Shown here: in pieces, positions 63,514 to 64,000 of the stretch
Layout of the letters: every line of letters starts with the position of its first letter
How positions within the stretch are numbered: position 1 is the first letter of the stretch
Assembly (NCBI RefSeq): GCF_004801305.1
Contig: NZ_SSOD01000008.1
Coordinates: forward strand, 62,001-126,000
Length of the DNA: 64,000 nt
Source: Pseudothauera rhizosphaerae
GTDB taxonomy: Bacteria; Pseudomonadota; Gammaproteobacteria; Burkholderiales; Rhodocyclaceae
Direction of reading: 5' to 3'
Notes under the pieces: model-generated
Seen by the model: only the letters and a program-made list of their open reading frames with translations
What the model was told of the DNA's origin: nothing
Database searches by the model: none
Program-made: the position numbers and the translations under genes

Positions 63514-63573
63514 GCCTAACAATTCATTCAAGCCGACGCCGCTTCGCGGCGCGGCTTAATTCAGGCGTTCGGC
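63514..63573 (+). repeat. attC site 2 (60 bp), aadA/aadB-like
   Basis: Core sites GCCTAAC (63514-63520) and GTTCGGC (63567-63573) enclose a body with TCAAGCCG/CGGCTTA arms and a CGCCGC-TTCG-CGGCG hairpin. It closely resembles attC sites of class 1 integron aadA/aadB cassettes as I remember them. Its right core overlaps the last codons of the portal gene. Confidence 0.85.
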
Positions 63574-64000
63574 ATCACGTCATCCATCCCCACCAGCGTC
63601 GCCAGCGCGTACCCCTCGGCCATGATCTCCACCAGATGCTCGGTGGGCAGGTCGCCGAACATCTCCAGCAGGCGCTGCTGGATCTGCGCGAGAGTGAGGT
63701 CCGGATTGTCCGCGAGCAGTCGCTCGATGTCCGCCAGCCAGTCATCCACCGCGGGCTGCGCCTCGGCCGCCAGGCGCGGCGCGAGCTGGTCGGCGGGGTC
63801 GGTGTCGGCGCTGGCCGGCAGCGCCAGGGCAGCCAGCGTGGCAGCACGCTGGCGCCAGGCGCGGGCAGCCGGGCGGGGCGACGCCCCCGCGCGCAACGCG
63901 GCCTCGACCCCCGCGGCGGACACCGGCGGGGTGAGCAGTTTCTCGTCGGACTTTGCGGCCGGGATGCGCACGCGGTCGCGCACCCACGGCTCCGGCACCT
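63561..64000 (-). CDS. Portal protein (Mu gp29-like, DUF935), C-terminal part
   Basis: The gene runs off the window end; about 145 aa are visible. The tail region (VDDWLADIERLLADNPDLTL, IQQRLLEMFGDLP, LVEIMAEGYALATLVGMDDV) matches the helical C-terminus of Mu gp29-type portals. The last codons, ATG CCG AAC GCC TGA, overlap attC site 2, so the cassette insertion altered only the final residue and provided the stop. The visible coding start is artificial. Confidence 0.8.
   Translation of the reverse strand, partial: VPEPWVRDRVRIPAAKSDEKLLTPPVSAAGVEAALRAGASPRPAARAWRQRAATLAALALPASADTDPADQLAPRLAAEAQPAVDDWLADIERLLADNPDLTLAQIQQRLLEMFGDLPTEHLVEIMAEGYALATLVGMDDVMPNA

Larger units (their letters stand above)
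62717..63567. mobile_element. Two integron-type gene cassettes inserted in the prophage
   Basis: The 851-bp insert between the portal and gpF genes is bounded by identical GTTCGGC core sites (62716-62722 and 63567-63573). It contains two 60-bp attC-like sites. Cutting at G/TT gives two cassettes, 62717-63142 (426 bp) and 63143-63567 (425 bp). No attI or integrase is visible, so this is a small CALIN-like array (attC sites without an integrase). The base composition looks lower in G+C than the flanking phage genes, by eye. Confidence 0.75.
46170..64000. mobile_element. Transposable (Mu-like, B3/D3112-type) prophage, right part
   Basis: All genes are on the minus strand, with head genes toward the window end and tail genes toward 46 kb. 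The head proteins are Mu family (portal gp29, gpF, gpG, gpI, gpT, gp35-37-like). The tail lacks sheath and Mu-type baseplate genes and has a single tube protein with a long tape measure, as in siphovirus-like transposable phages. The proposed right terminus is the TG at 46170, just inside which lie 22-bp-spaced repeats. Repressor, transposase and lysis genes would lie beyond 64000. The exact host junction and target duplication cannot be checked without the other end. Confidence 0.85.

Noticed and set aside
63197..63559. Plus-strand ORF of 120 aa across cassette 2, ending in the motif read NNSFKPTPLRG
   Set aside because: The ending is merely the translation of the attC site and is a well-known artefact. 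The minus strand has the credible gene with a ribosome site.
1..64000. CRISPR arrays, insertion sequences, rRNA genes
   Set aside because: No regularly spaced direct repeats of CRISPR length, no transposase ORFs of IS families and no rRNA were recognised in the window.

Overview
The window reads as a chromosomal segment of a GC-rich, denitrifying betaproteobacterium of the Thauera/Azoarcus (Rhodocyclales) type. This is inferred from the nosZ-nosR-nosD-nosF-nosY-nosL cluster with a Tat-dependent NosZ, and from typical betaproteobacterial gene orders (yceD-rpmF-plsX-fabH-fabD-fabG-acpP-fabF and rpoE-rseABC-mucD-lepA-lepB-rnc-era-recO-pdxJ-acpS-nagZ-uvrC-pgsA). No rRNA or species marker is present, so the genus is not proven.

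Layout. (1) 0.05-10.1 kb, minus strand: a nitrous oxide reduction cluster (nosZ, nosR, a small membrane protein, nosD, nosF, nosY, nosL, an orphan 217-aa protein and a second NosL-family protein). nosZ and nosR each have an FNR/DNR-type promoter of the same geometry, and a terminator separates them. (2) 10.1-11.9 kb, plus strand: a divergent RegB/RegA-type redox two-component pair. (3) 12-22.8 kb: two tRNA-Asn genes, an aromatic/aspartate aminotransferase, uvrB, a low-molecular-weight phosphatase, rne facing rluC, an HAD phosphatase, a Rieske protein, a RsmI-like methylase and a Maf protein. (4) 22.9-29.6 kb: yceD-rpmF and the fatty acid synthesis cluster. (5) 29.6-45.8 kb: nadB, then the sigma-E envelope stress operon and a long run of translation, RNA-processing, repair and lipid genes. 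(6) 45.87-46.13 kb: tRNA-Gly and tRNA-Cys with a strong promoter and a terminator.

(7) About 46.17 kb to the window end, minus strand: the structural half of a transposable (Mu-like) prophage. The head module is Mu-type (gp29 portal, gpF, gpG, gpI, gpT, gp35/36/37-like). The tail looks non-contractile (single tube protein, 1067-aa tape measure, no sheath), as in the B3/D3112 group. Its probable right terminus shows two copies of a 16-bp motif spaced 22 bp apart. The transposase end lies outside the window.

The most unusual feature lies inside this prophage. Between the portal and gpF genes is an 851-bp insert made of two units, each carrying a 60-bp integron-type attC site. They look like two gene cassettes of 426 and 425 bp. 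The insertion point is the last codons of the portal gene, and the cassette end supplies a replacement stop codon, so portal and head genes stay intact. The cassette genes point the same way as the phage genes but opposite to the attC orientation. No integrase gene is visible in the window.
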